A stretch of 64,000 bases of DNA from assembly GCA_003331985.1 (NCBI GenBank), contig QOQK01000001.1, positions 62,001 through 126,000 on the forward strand. The letters run 5' to 3'. Both the position numbers and the translations under genes were made by a program. Numbering within the stretch: the stretch's first letter is position 1; each line of letters opens with the position of its first letter. This document shows positions 38,104 to 47,886 of the stretch, in pieces. Under the pieces are notes generated by a model. That model made no database searches. It was not told where the DNA came from and was given only the letters and a program-made list of their open reading frames with translations. The stretch comes from PS1 clade bacterium. Its GTDB lineage: Bacteria > Pseudomonadota > Alphaproteobacteria > RS24.

Positions 38104-38772
38104 ATGATTTTTGATACGCGCAAACTTGCCAGCGAATTTATCGGCACCCTGTTTCTGGTTGCAACAGTTGTTGGATCGGGAATCATGGCCGAGTCACTTG
38201 CTGGGGGGAATGCGGCAGTAGCCTTACTCGGCAATACACTGGCCACAGCTGGCATACTTTATGTGCTTATAACTTGTTTAGGGCCGGTTTCAGGTGCCCA
38301 TTTTAACCCGGCGGTCAGTTTTGTATTCTGCCTTAAAGGAGAACTCGTCCCAGCGCATTGCGTTCAATATATTATTTTTCAGTGCCTCGGGGCGATGGCG
38401 GGGGTCATGCTAGCCCATGCCATGTTCGATCAAAGCCTGATACAGGCCGGTGTCAACATTCGTTTTGGCAGCAATATATGGCTCTCAGAGGGTGTCGCGA
38501 CTTTCGGCCTTGTCGCAACGATACTAACAGGTCTTCGTCATAAACCTGAAAGTGTCGCCAGTCTGGTCAGCCTTTATATCACGGCGGGTTACTGGTTCAC
38601 TTCATCTACGAGTTTTGCTAATCCGGCGGTAACATTGGGCCGAAGCTTTACGAATAGCTTTTCAGGCATAAGACTTTCCGACATGCCTTTTTTTGTGATT
38701 GCTCAGTTTTTAGGCGCAGCACTCGCTTATTATCTGGTGAGAGAATTATTGTCGAAAAAACACTCTCAATAA
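38104..38772 (+). CDS. MIP-family channel (aquaporin/aquaglyceroporin, AqpS-like)
   Basis: Two NPA motifs: GAHFNPAVSFVF and SFANPAVTLGRSFTNSFSGI; adjacent arsC. Confidence 0.88.
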   Translation: MIFDTRKLASEFIGTLFLVATVVGSGIMAESLAGGNAAVALLGNTLATAGILYVLITCLGPVSGAHFNPAVSFVFCLKGELVPAHCVQYIIFQCLGAMAGVMLAHAMFDQSLIQAGVNIRFGSNIWLSEGVATFGLVATILTGLRHKPESVASLVSLYITAGYWFTSSTSFANPAVTLGRSFTNSFSGIRLSDMPFFVIAQFLGAALAYYLVRELLSKKHSQ

Positions 38773-38794
38773 GCGCTCTTATTTAACTTTGGAT

Positions 38795-38812
38795 TTGTCA
38801 CAAATCTGTAAC
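38795..38812 (+). promoter_or_regulatory. Candidate Pho box TTGTCAC-AAAT-CTGTAAC
   Basis: Near-consensus direct repeat with 11-bp period, 22 nt upstream of the metallophosphoesterase start. Confidence 0.65.
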
Positions 38813-38834
38813 TGAATCCCATTACGTTATAGGC

Positions 38835-39665
38835 ATGGTTGATTCGCATTTGTCTTTTATTGGTAATGATCAAGTTGGACCGACTAAGTATCGTACAATT
38901 TGGATCTCAGATATTCACCTCGGCACTGCAGGATGCAAAGCTCCTAGCCTGCTGGATTTTCTCAAACACACTGAAGCCGACACAATTTATCTTGTCGGCG
39001 ATATTATTGATGGCTGGCGACTTAAAAAGAAATTTTTCTGGCCGCAAAGCCATAATGATGTGATTCAAAAAATTCTCAGGAAAGCCCGTAAAGGCACACG
39101 GGTTGTTTATGTGCCTGGTAATCATGATGAAGGCGCGCGCCAGTTTGTGGATATGAAATTTGGCGACATCGAAATTCTTGATGAGGCTTTTCACGAAACT
39201 GTAGACGGCAAGCGTCTCTGGGTTGTTCATGGCGACAAGTTTGATGGCATTATGCAACATGCACGCTGGGTCGCTCATATAGGTGATTTTGCATATACGA
39301 CGCTTTTGGTCATTAATAACCACCTCAATGCCATAAGGCGATTGTTTAAGCTTCCATATTGGTCGCTGTCACAATATCTCAAGCATAAAGTTAAAGGTGC
39401 CGTTTCATTTATTAGTACCTATGAAAAAGTAATGGTCACGCAAACTAAACGTAAAGGGTGCGATGGTGTTGTGTGTGGTCATATTCACAAGGCGGAAATA
39501 CGAGACATTGATGGCATTCTTTATGCCAATGATGGTGACTGGGTGGAGTCCCTGTCGGCTCTTGTTGAGCATGATGATGGTCGTCTAGAAATTATCTATT
39601 GGGATCACCTTGTAGATAGTTTGTCTGATGATGAAGATGTGCCCGAAACAGCACTGGCCAGTTAA
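38835..39665 (+). CDS. plcP: Calcineurin-like metallophosphoesterase, PlcP-like phospholipase C (annotated in some genomes as UDP-2,3-diacylglucosamine diphosphatase)
   Basis: TIWISDIHLG, LVGDIIDGW, VPGNHDEG, VVHGDKFDG, VCGHIHKAEI; directly followed by GT4 glycosyltransferase. Confidence 0.75.
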   Translation: MVDSHLSFIGNDQVGPTKYRTIWISDIHLGTAGCKAPSLLDFLKHTEADTIYLVGDIIDGWRLKKKFFWPQSHNDVIQKILRKARKGTRVVYVPGNHDEGARQFVDMKFGDIEILDEAFHETVDGKRLWVVHGDKFDGIMQHARWVAHIGDFAYTTLLVINNHLNAIRRLFKLPYWSLSQYLKHKVKGAVSFISTYEKVMVTQTKRKGCDGVVCGHIHKAEIRDIDGILYANDGDWVESLSALVEHDDGRLEIIYWDHLVDSLSDDEDVPETALAS

Positions 39666-39667
39666 GT

Positions 39668-40738
39668 ATGAAAATTCTAATAATCACCGACGCTTGGTTC
39701 CCTCAGGTAAATGGCGTTGTTCGCACATTGTTTAAAACCCGCGAGTGCCTCATTGCCGCCGGACATGAGGTAAACATGGTCACACCGGAACCTTTTTTTT
39801 CCGTTCCTTTGCCAAGTTATCCTGAAATACGAATTGCCCCTTTTGCAAATTCTGCCGTGCGTCAAAAAATTAAGGAATATGCGCCAGATGCGCTTCATAT
39901 CGCAACAGAGGGACCGCTCGGCCTTGCTGCCCGTCGCTATGCAGTCAAAATAGATATGCCTTTCACAACCGCCTATCACACGAGGTTTCCAGAATATGTT
40001 AAAGCCCGAACAGGCATCCCGTTAAGTGTCAGCTATGCATTTTTGCGTTGGTTTCATAAAAAATCAGAAAGAGTCATGGTGCCAACACCAGCGGTAGTCG
40101 AAGCCCTAAAGGATTGGCATATTGGCAATCCTGTTTTATGGCCACGCGGCGTAGATTTAGATCTTTTCAGTCCCGGCAAAGCTTCATTTCCAAGCAAAAG
40201 CAACCCTGTATTCCTCTCTGTTGGCAGAGTTGCCGTAGAAAAAAATTTAGACGCTTTTCTTTCACTTGATTTGAAGGGTGAAAAATGGGTCGTCGGTGAT
40301 GGCCCGGATTTGCAACCTCTCAAGAAAAAATACCCAAATGTGACGTTTTTTGGCATGAAATCAATGGAAGAACTGCCTGATTACTACAGATCTGCCGATG
40401 TTTTTGTATTTCCCAGTAAAACCGACACATTTGGGCTCGTCATGCTCGAGGCAATGGGCTGCGGATTACCCGTTGCCGCATATCCGGTAGATGGCCCGAT
40501 TGATGTGTTAGGAAACACCAAATCTGCGGTCATGGACAGTGATTTAAAAAAAGCCTGTGAGTCAGCTTTACATATTTCCAAAAAATCAGCTCGGAAATAT
40601 GCCGAAAACTTCAGTTGGCAGACAGCGACAGAGATTTTTGCTTCACATCTTGTAACCCGCAAGAAAAATCAAACTGAAACCGACCAAGAGAAAAGTCGTG
40701 AAAACTTATTAGATTTCAAAGTATCCGCCAAAGTATAA
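39668..40738 (+). CDS. agt: GT4-type glycosyltransferase, Agt-like (glycolipid synthesis)
   Basis: ITDAWFPQVNGVVRTL, ATEGPLGLAARRYA, AYHTRFPEYV, VFPSKTDTFGLVMLEAMGCGLPVAAYPVDGP. Confidence 0.75.
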   Translation: MKILIITDAWFPQVNGVVRTLFKTRECLIAAGHEVNMVTPEPFFSVPLPSYPEIRIAPFANSAVRQKIKEYAPDALHIATEGPLGLAARRYAVKIDMPFTTAYHTRFPEYVKARTGIPLSVSYAFLRWFHKKSERVMVPTPAVVEALKDWHIGNPVLWPRGVDLDLFSPGKASFPSKSNPVFLSVGRVAVEKNLDAFLSLDLKGEKWVVGDGPDLQPLKKKYPNVTFFGMKSMEELPDYYRSADVFVFPSKTDTFGLVMLEAMGCGLPVAAYPVDGPIDVLGNTKSAVMDSDLKKACESALHISKKSARKYAENFSWQTATEIFASHLVTRKKNQTETDQEKSRENLLDFKVSAKV

Positions 40739-40764
40739 TGACGCCAGAAAAGGCTTAAACTCGC

Positions 40765-40792
40765 TTGACTTGGCAAGGTGGAAATGTATATT
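40765..40792 (+). promoter_or_regulatory. Candidate sigma70-type promoter for rplU operon
   Basis: TTGACT - 16 nt - TATATT, about 85 nt before rplU. Confidence 0.4.
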
Positions 40793-40875
40793 GCGCATCT
40801 AATTGTGCGGTTATGCATCGCGCAGTGTTTCTGCCTATCTAAGGGTTAATTTTATGGTGGGCAGCCTATTTAAGG

Positions 40876-41271
40876 ATGAAGATAATGTATGCCGTAATAC
40901 GGTCCGGTGGAAAACAATACCGGGTAGCTAAAGACGATGTTTTGGAACTGGAACGCCTGGATGGTGAAACTGGGGACAAAATCAAGCTGGATGAAGTTCT
41001 GATGATTGGCGAAGCCGGTAAATCTCCTACAATCGGAGATCCACTCGTGAGCGGCGCCAGCGTCACACTTGAAGTCCTCGACCAGGTTCGTGGTGACAAA
41101 ATTGATGTGATTAAATTCAAACGTCGTAAGAACTACCATCGTCAACTCGGTCACAAACAGCAACTCACAAAGGTTAAGATTTCAGCAATTAGCAAATCAG
41201 CGAGCAAAGCAAAAGCTGCTGCAGAGACTCCTGCTGAAACCGCAACTGACACACAAGCTGATAAGGAGTAA
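40876..41271 (+). CDS. rplU: 50S ribosomal protein L21
   Basis: [47 protein letters not shown]. Confidence 0.95.
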   Translation: MKIMYAVIRSGGKQYRVAKDDVLELERLDGETGDKIKLDEVLMIGEAGKSPTIGDPLVSGASVTLEVLDQVRGDKIDVIKFKRRKNYHRQLGHKQQLTKVKISAISKSASKAKAAAETPAETATDTQADKE

Positions 41272-41276
41272 CTGAT

Positions 41277-41549
41277 ATGGCTACTAAAAAAGCTGGTGGT
41301 TCATCCCGTAACGGCCGCGATAGTGCCGGCCGACGCCTCGGCGTCAAAAAATTCGGTGGGGAGCATGTTATTCCCGGCAATATCATTATCCGTCAGCGCG
41401 GCACAAAATGGCATCCCGGTGACAATGTTGGCATCGGTAAAGACCACACAATTTTTGCCCTGACTGAGGGTAAGGTCAGTTTCTCCAAATCAACCGGAGA
41501 CCGGACCTATGTGTCTGTTGACACAGCACCGGAGAGCCCTGCGGAATAA
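41277..41549 (+). CDS. rpmA: 50S ribosomal protein L27
   Basis: [48 protein letters not shown]. Confidence 0.97.
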   Translation: MATKKAGGSSRNGRDSAGRRLGVKKFGGEHVIPGNIIIRQRGTKWHPGDNVGIGKDHTIFALTEGKVSFSKSTGDRTYVSVDTAPESPAE

Positions 41550-41580
41550 AGTGGCGCGGCTATACGACCTAAGTGTTTTA

Positions 41581-41610
41581 AAGGGAGATCGCCGTATCTC
41601 CCTTTTTTAT
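41581..41610 (+). terminator. Rho-independent terminator after rpmA
   Basis: aagggagat-cgccgt-atctccctt followed by T run. Confidence 0.85.
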
Positions 41611-41640
41611 TTTCTGGACAAAACTGTATAATAAATTGTT

Positions 41641-42669
41641 ATGAAATTTCTTGATCAAGCCAAAGTATTTATTCGGTCCGGTGACGGCGGCGCAGGGTGC
41701 ATTAGTTTCCGGCGCGAAAAGTATGTCGAATTTGGCGGCCCTGACGGCGGCGATGGCGGCTGTGGCGGAAATGTCATTGTCAGATGTGTAGATGGCCTGA
41801 ACACATTGATTGACTATAGATATCAGCAACATTTCAAAGCAGGCACCGGCACCCATGGTATGGGCAAAAACCGCACCGGCGCAGATGGTCCCGATAAAAT
41901 TTTGAAAGTACCGGTCGGAACACAGATTTTTGCAGAGGATGGAAAAACACTTATTGGCGATTTAACCGAAATAGGCGACGAGATTGTTCTGGCTAAAGGT
42001 GGTAATGGCGGTTTTGGCAATGCGCGCTTTAAGGGGCCGGTTAATCAATCCCCCCGTCATGCAAATCCCGGACTAGCCGGACGGGAAGCTTGGATATGGT
42101 TGCGTATGAAACTCATCGCCGATGCCGGGCTAGTTGGGCTGCCTAATGCTGGTAAGTCAACTTTTTTGGCCTCAGTCAGCCGCGCCAAACCAAAAATTGC
42201 CGATTATCCCTTTACAACCCTTCATCCGAATCTCGGTGTTGTCGCAGTAAAGGGAAATGAATTTGTCATTGCGGATATCCCCGGCCTAATTGAAGGTGCG
42301 AGCGAAGGCGCCGGCTTGGGGCATAGATTTCTCGGTCATGTCGAGAGATGCGAGATACTTTTGCATCTGGTCGATGCATCACAAGATGATGTCGTCGGGG
42401 ACTGGAAAACAATTCGAGAGGAAATTGCTGCCTATGAGAATGGTTTGACGGATAAAAAAGAAATCCTAGCACTAAATAAATGTGATTTGATTGACTCTGA
42501 AATATTGAAGGAAAAGCAATCAGCACTTTCTAAATCCAGCGGCAAAGACGTAAAGTTAATTTCTGGAGCAACAGGCGATGGCGTTAAGCAAGTTCTGTCG
42601 GATATTCTAGAGCATGTTTCACAAAGAAACACCGCTATAGACCTTCAAAGTGGAAGCTGGCAACCTTAA
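41641..42669 (+). CDS. obgE: Obg family GTPase
   Basis: [56 protein letters not shown]. Confidence 0.97.
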   Translation: MKFLDQAKVFIRSGDGGAGCISFRREKYVEFGGPDGGDGGCGGNVIVRCVDGLNTLIDYRYQQHFKAGTGTHGMGKNRTGADGPDKILKVPVGTQIFAEDGKTLIGDLTEIGDEIVLAKGGNGGFGNARFKGPVNQSPRHANPGLAGREAWIWLRMKLIADAGLVGLPNAGKSTFLASVSRAKPKIADYPFTTLHPNLGVVAVKGNEFVIADIPGLIEGASEGAGLGHRFLGHVERCEILLHLVDASQDDVVGDWKTIREEIAAYENGLTDKKEILALNKCDLIDSEILKEKQSALSKSSGKDVKLISGATGDGVKQVLSDILEHVSQRNTAIDLQSGSWQP

Positions 42670-42683
42670 CGCTCATAATCAAG

Positions 42684-43853
42684 ATGAATACAGAGACACA
42701 ACATAAGACAGCCATGACGCTGACACAGGCCAAGAGACTGATTGTAAAAGTTGGCTCCTCATTGCTCATGCAGGGCAAAGACGGGACGCTTAACACGGCT
42801 TGGATGGCAACACTTGGCGAGGATCTCGCCGCCGCACGAGCGCGTGGACAAGACGTTATTCTTGTATCTTCAGGTGCCATTGCGCTGGGGCGTGGATGCC
42901 TTGGTCTCTCGGATGCACCTTTATCTTTGGAACAAAGTCAGGCAGCCGCAGCCGCAGGACAAATTTCTTTGGCGCATGCTTGGCAAGAAGCGCTGACTCC
43001 GCAAGGTATAACGATTGCACAGATACTCCTCACACTCGAAGATACCGAACAAAGACGCCGATATCTAAATGCCAGAAGCACACTCAATGCTTTGCTGGAT
43101 TTAGGAGCTGTACCTGTAATCAATGAAAATGATACTGTCGCAACACAAGAAATTCGTTATGGCGATAATGATCGGTTGGCGGCGCGTGTGACAAGTATGG
43201 TCTCGGGGGATTGTCTGGTCTTGCTATCCGATATTGACGGTCTCTATAGCGATGCTGACCGCATTGGTGATGCAGAGGCACATATTGCGGAAATACCTGA
43301 CATTACACAGAATGTACTTGCTATGGCGGGTGAAAATGCCGGACATTTTGGAAGTGGCGGTATGAAAACCAAGCTGGAAGCAGCACGCATCGCAACCGAT
43401 GCAGGTGCATCCATGATACTCGCCAGTGGGCGAAATACGAATCCCATACGCAATATTTTGGACGGGAATGGCAAAAGCACACTCTTCGGCACGAAAGCAA
43501 GCCCGCGTACAGCCCGAAAAGACTGGATTGCTGCCAGCCTTCAGCTTGGCGGGTATGTCCATATAGATGAAGGCGCGGTCAAGGCCTTGCAAGATGGGAA
43601 AAGTCTATTGCCGATTGGAATAAAAAGTATCTCAGGGGACTTTGAAAGAGGTGATTGTGTTGCCATACTAGGTCCTGATAAATCAGAGATTGCGCGTGGT
43701 CTGGTGGAACATTCATCAGAGTCAGCCTTAAATATTATCGGTAAGCAGACCGCTGAAATCGTTAATGAGATATCTTATGAAGGTCGGACCGAGATGGTAC
43801 ATAGAGACAATCTGGTAATGACGCAAAATCGAGGAGGCAAGAATGACGCTTAA
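42684..43853 (+). CDS. proB: Glutamate 5-kinase (with PUA domain)
   Basis: RLIVKVGSSLL, LVSSGAIALGRG, NENDTVATQEIRYGDNDRLAARV. Confidence 0.96.
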   Translation: MNTETQHKTAMTLTQAKRLIVKVGSSLLMQGKDGTLNTAWMATLGEDLAAARARGQDVILVSSGAIALGRGCLGLSDAPLSLEQSQAAAAAGQISLAHAWQEALTPQGITIAQILLTLEDTEQRRRYLNARSTLNALLDLGAVPVINENDTVATQEIRYGDNDRLAARVTSMVSGDCLVLLSDIDGLYSDADRIGDAEAHIAEIPDITQNVLAMAGENAGHFGSGGMKTKLEAARIATDAGASMILASGRNTNPIRNILDGNGKSTLFGTKASPRTARKDWIAASLQLGGYVHIDEGAVKALQDGKSLLPIGIKSISGDFERGDCVAILGPDKSEIARGLVEHSSESALNIIGKQTAEIVNEISYEGRTEMVHRDNLVMTQNRGGKNDA

Positions 43854-45117
43854 CACTTCACTTGAAGAAACAATGAATGCCATGGGCGCACAAGCCGCCA
43901 TAGCGGCGCGTGAACTGGGTAGAGCCACCACCGAGCAAAAAAATAAGGCCCTCATTGCAGCCGCACAGAATTTACGAGGCCAAACTGAAGAACTCCTGAC
44001 TGCCAACAGGCTGGATATGGATATTGCCAAGGAAGCAGGTCTTAATAATGCCCGTCTGGACCGAATTGCTCTAGATGCAGGGCGTGTTGAAGGTATCGCT
44101 AAGGCATTGGAAGATGTTGCAGCCCTGCCCGACCCTGTAGGCGATGTGATGGCACGCTGGGATCGTCCAAACGGGCTCGATATTTCTCGCATACGTGTGC
44201 CGTTGGGGGTAATCGGGGTGATTTACGAAAGCCGCCCGAATGTGACCGCTGACGCTGCCGCACTGTGCCTGAAGTCGGGCAATGCAGTTATTCTGCGCGG
44301 CAGTTCTGAAATTCAAAACTCAGCAAAAGCTGTTGCGGCCTGTTTTGATGCCGCGCTTGAGGGTGTCGGCTTACCCAAGACATGCGTCCAGCTCGTTCCC
44401 ACCCCTGATAGAGAAGCCGTTGGCATGATGCTGGCAGGTCTTGAGGGGACGATTGATGTGATTGTTCCACGCGGCGGTAAAAGCCTTGTAGAACGGGTTC
44501 AAAATGATGCCCGTGTTCCTGTCTTCTCTCATCTTGATGGCATTTGTCATACCTATATTCATGCCTCCGCTGATCTTGAAATGGCAAAAGACATCACGTT
44601 AAATGCTAAATTGCGTCGTACAGGTATTTGCGGAGCTACTGAGACCTTGCTCGTCGACCGCCAATGCGCCGATACGCACTTAAAGCCACTGGTTGAAGCC
44701 TTGCTGGATGAAGGTTGCGAAGTACGCGGTGATGAAAATGTTGCCTCCGTGGATAAGCGCGTTGTTATGGCTACGGCGCAGGATTGGGATACAGAATATC
44801 TCGACAGTATTATTTCCGTCAAACTCATCGAAGGGGTGGAAGACGCCATTTCCCATATTGCGGCGCATGGCTCTGGGCACACAGAAGCAATCATTTCAGA
44901 AGATGCATCTGCCGCTGAAGCCTATCTTAATGGCGTTGACAGCGCGATTGTCATGCACAACGCCTCAACTCAATTTGCTGATGGTGGTGAATTTGGCATG
45001 GGTGCAGAAATTGGTATCGCTACGGGACGCTTTCATGCGCGAGGCCCTGTTGGGTTAGAACAACTGACAACGTTCAAATATCAGGTGCGGGGCAGCGGGC
45101 AAACACGCCCCAGATAG
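43843..45117 (+). CDS. proA: Gamma-glutamyl phosphate reductase
   Basis: RIRVPLGVIGVIYESRPNVTADAAALCLKSGNAVILRG, GLEQLTTFKYQVRGSGQTRP. Confidence 0.97.
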   Translation: MTLNTSLEETMNAMGAQAAIAARELGRATTEQKNKALIAAAQNLRGQTEELLTANRLDMDIAKEAGLNNARLDRIALDAGRVEGIAKALEDVAALPDPVGDVMARWDRPNGLDISRIRVPLGVIGVIYESRPNVTADAAALCLKSGNAVILRGSSEIQNSAKAVAACFDAALEGVGLPKTCVQLVPTPDREAVGMMLAGLEGTIDVIVPRGGKSLVERVQNDARVPVFSHLDGICHTYIHASADLEMAKDITLNAKLRRTGICGATETLLVDRQCADTHLKPLVEALLDEGCEVRGDENVASVDKRVVMATAQDWDTEYLDSIISVKLIEGVEDAISHIAAHGSGHTEAIISEDASAAEAYLNGVDSAIVMHNASTQFADGGEFGMGAEIGIATGRFHARGPVGLEQLTTFKYQVRGSGQTRPR

Positions 45118-45119
45118 AA

Positions 45120-45719
45120 ATGTTCAGCAGGCGCAAACTATTTTCACCCGGCATGACAGTCGGTCTGTTCGGGGGAAGTTTTGACCCGCCGCATAAGGGG
45201 CATTCTCTGGTAAGTGCTAAACTACAGACAGCGCTCGGCCTTGATATGGTTTGGTGGTTGGTTGCACCGCAAAACCCCCTCAAAAGAGCCAGCCCTGAAG
45301 CAATGGAAAAACGCCTGAAAGCCTGTCAGGATTTGGTTGGCCCCTCAAATAACCGCGTTTACATCTCTGATGAAGAAACTCACCTAGGCACGCGTAATAC
45401 GGTAGATACCATCAGAAAACTGAAGCAACTTTACCCGCAGGTCAGGTTTATTTGGCTTATGGGCGCCGATAATATGGCGTCACTTCATCGCTGGAAAGAT
45501 TGGCAGGTCTTGATGCATGATGTTCCTATGGCGATTTATCCGCGCCCGGGATATGTTGTCAAAGCAGGACTCAGCCCTGCGGCAAAGCAATTTGGGGATT
45601 ATCGCATCGCCGCCGACCAAGCTACAAACCTCAAAAATATTGATGCGCCTGCATGGGTGATGCTCACCGGTAAGATGGATGACATCTCTTCAACTACTCT
45701 TAGAAATAATTCTTCTTAA
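45120..45719 (+). CDS. nadD: Nicotinate-nucleotide adenylyltransferase
   Basis: VGLFGGSFDPPHKGHSLV, WLMGADNMASLHRWKDW. Confidence 0.93.
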   Translation: MFSRRKLFSPGMTVGLFGGSFDPPHKGHSLVSAKLQTALGLDMVWWLVAPQNPLKRASPEAMEKRLKACQDLVGPSNNRVYISDEETHLGTRNTVDTIRKLKQLYPQVRFIWLMGADNMASLHRWKDWQVLMHDVPMAIYPRPGYVVKAGLSPAAKQFGDYRIAADQATNLKNIDAPAWVMLTGKMDDISSTTLRNNSS

Positions 45720-45792
45720 ATTATTGAAAAATTCCGAATATTGAGGCTAAATAAAATTTTGCTTTTAACGAAAGCCCATATAAAACATAAGG

Positions 45793-46158
45793 ATGAAACG
45801 TTTGTTGCCTGACGACGAGTCCAGTCTCATCCACAATATACTTAAGAGCCTTGATGACGACCAGGCTCAAGAGATTCTAACCATAGACCTTCGCGGAAAA
45901 ACGGCTTTTGCTGACTATATGGTGGTGGCTTCAGGCCGCTCCCAACGTCATGTGGGTGCTGTTGCCGATCATCTCCTGAGAAGTTTGAAAAGCCGTGGCC
46001 TGAAGAATATTCAGGTTGAAGGGCTGCCGAATTGCGACTGGGTGTTGGTTGATGCAGGGGATGTTGTGGTTCATATTTTCAGACCTGAAGTCAGAGATTT
46101 CTACAATCTGGAAAAAATGTGGGATGTAGATATTCCCAATGAGTCAGCCGTTACCTGA
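45793..46158 (+). CDS. rsfS: Ribosome silencing factor
   Basis: TIDLRGKTAFADYMVVASGRSQRHVGAVADHL, WVLVDAGDVVVHIFRPEVRDFYNLEKMW. Confidence 0.95.
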   Translation: MKRLLPDDESSLIHNILKSLDDDQAQEILTIDLRGKTAFADYMVVASGRSQRHVGAVADHLLRSLKSRGLKNIQVEGLPNCDWVLVDAGDVVVHIFRPEVRDFYNLEKMWDVDIPNESAVT

Positions 46159-46162
46159 GTAA

Positions 46163-46651
46163 ATGCGCCTCATTATAAGTGCCATTGGCCTACTCAAGAA
46201 AGGCCCCGAGTCGGACCTGGTTGCTGATTATCTCAAAAGATTGCGCGGGCCAGCCAAGCAAATCGGCATTTCGCAAGTAGAAATACTCGAATCCAAAGAA
46301 CGCTCCGCTAACAGTGGCGGGGGTGTAAATAGAAAAAACCTGGAAGCCGAACTTCTTGTCTCACAATTGCCTAATGACAGAAAAGTCATTGCCCTTGATG
46401 AACATGGCAGGCATGTAACCAGCCGCGAACTGTCAAATTTAGTCCAACACAACCTCGATCAAGGTGTACAAAACCTTTGTTTTGTTATTGGTGGTGCTGA
46501 CGGTTTGTCCGAAACTGTACTAGAATTGGCAGAGGATAAAATATGCCTTGGTAAAATGACATGGCCGCATCAACTTGTTCGTGTCATGTTGGTTGAGCAG
46601 TTGTGGCGGAGCGTATCAATTCTGACCAATCACCCCTATCACAGGGATTAA
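46163..46651 (+). CDS. rlmH: 23S rRNA pseudouridine1915 N3-methyltransferase
   Basis: VIALDEHGRHVTSRELS, FVIGGADGLS, MTWPHQLVRVMLVEQLWRSVSILTNHPYHRD. Confidence 0.95.
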   Translation: MRLIISAIGLLKKGPESDLVADYLKRLRGPAKQIGISQVEILESKERSANSGGGVNRKNLEAELLVSQLPNDRKVIALDEHGRHVTSRELSNLVQHNLDQGVQNLCFVIGGADGLSETVLELAEDKICLGKMTWPHQLVRVMLVEQLWRSVSILTNHPYHRD

Positions 46652-46658
46652 AATCCCT

Positions 46659-47825
46659 TTGGAGCCTGTTTTGAAATCAAACGTGATTGCAGTATTTCTT
46701 TTATTCGGCTTATGCGGTGCCTTTACTTTGACGGATGGGACGCTGCATCAAGCTGTTGCTCAGACAAAGGAAAAACGCCAATTAAAAAATCTCGAAAAAG
46801 AAATAAGAGCGCGCGATGAAAAAAGAGTTGAACTGGAAAAACAGGCAGAGCAGATTGCGACGCAACGCCGCAAACTTCAGTTAAATATGATTTTCATTGC
46901 CGAGCAGATCCGGGCTAATGAACAAAGACAAATCAAGATTAATAAAAAGCTGGACGCACTTTTAACCACACAATCTGATTTGCTTGCCGCTCTAAATAAA
47001 GATCGCGTTAATCTTTCTCAGTCTCTAGCTGCTCTGCAACGCTTTGAGAAATCCTCCCCGCCTGCACTCGCAGTCAGGCCTGATGACGCCCTTGAGGGTA
47101 TTCGCGGCGCACTCGCAATGGCAGGTATAGTGCCAAGCCTTAAACAAAAAGTAGATGAAATCCACGCTAGGCTTGATGAACTGTCTGCCATTCGTCGCCA
47201 GATTGTTAAACGCCAGCAAGAGTTAGACGATGCTCTGGCAAAAGCCGAGAGTGATCGCGCAAAACTCGATTCACTCGTGGCAGAAAAGCAACAAGCTGAA
47301 GCTGTACGTCGTCAGGAAGCGGCAAACGAGCAAGCAGCAATCAAACAACTCGCTGCCAAGGCTAAAAACCTAAAAGATCTTGTCACTAAACTGGAGAAAC
47401 GCCGCGCAAAACAGCATAATCAGATTAAAGGTTTCTCCCGTACCAGAGGGAAGCTTCCCCTGCCAGTTTCCGGGAAATTACTTTCAAGACCTGAGACCAT
47501 CCGCAAAAACACTGAAACAGGGCGTGAGGGCGCATATATAGTGACCCGCGCTCAAACACTTGTAACCGCTCCTTATGATGCGCAGGTACTCTATGCAGGT
47601 CCTTTCCGTGATTATGGGAATATGCTTATTCTTGGAGTCGGCAAAAATTATCATTTGCTGTTTGCCGGTCTGAGCGCAATTTCTGTGGATGTCGGTCAAG
47701 TCATTCTAGTCGGGGAACCTGTCGGGCAAATTATCCCGGAACCCCTTACAAATACGCCAAAAACGCTATATATAGAAATAAGGTATAAAGGTCAGCCTCA
47801 AGATGCGCTTTCATGGTATAGATAA
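46659..47825 (+). CDS. Murein hydrolase activator EnvC-like (coiled coil plus degenerate LytM domain)
   Basis: Long coiled coil, then LytM-like domain lacking HxH (GVGKNYHLLFAGLS). Confidence 0.83.
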   Translation: MEPVLKSNVIAVFLLFGLCGAFTLTDGTLHQAVAQTKEKRQLKNLEKEIRARDEKRVELEKQAEQIATQRRKLQLNMIFIAEQIRANEQRQIKINKKLDALLTTQSDLLAALNKDRVNLSQSLAALQRFEKSSPPALAVRPDDALEGIRGALAMAGIVPSLKQKVDEIHARLDELSAIRRQIVKRQQELDDALAKAESDRAKLDSLVAEKQQAEAVRRQEAANEQAAIKQLAAKAKNLKDLVTKLEKRRAKQHNQIKGFSRTRGKLPLPVSGKLLSRPETIRKNTETGREGAYIVTRAQTLVTAPYDAQVLYAGPFRDYGNMLILGVGKNYHLLFAGLSAISVDVGQVILVGEPVGQIIPEPLTNTPKTLYIEIRYKGQPQDALSWYR

Positions 47826-47886
47826 ACATGAAATCAAGTGGCTTCAGTTGGTTGGTTTAGACGAAAATAGGTCACATAAGATAGAT

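Noticed and set aside
43728-44192. 154-aa ORF antisense to proB/proA
   Set aside because: Overlaps two certain genes; no motif.
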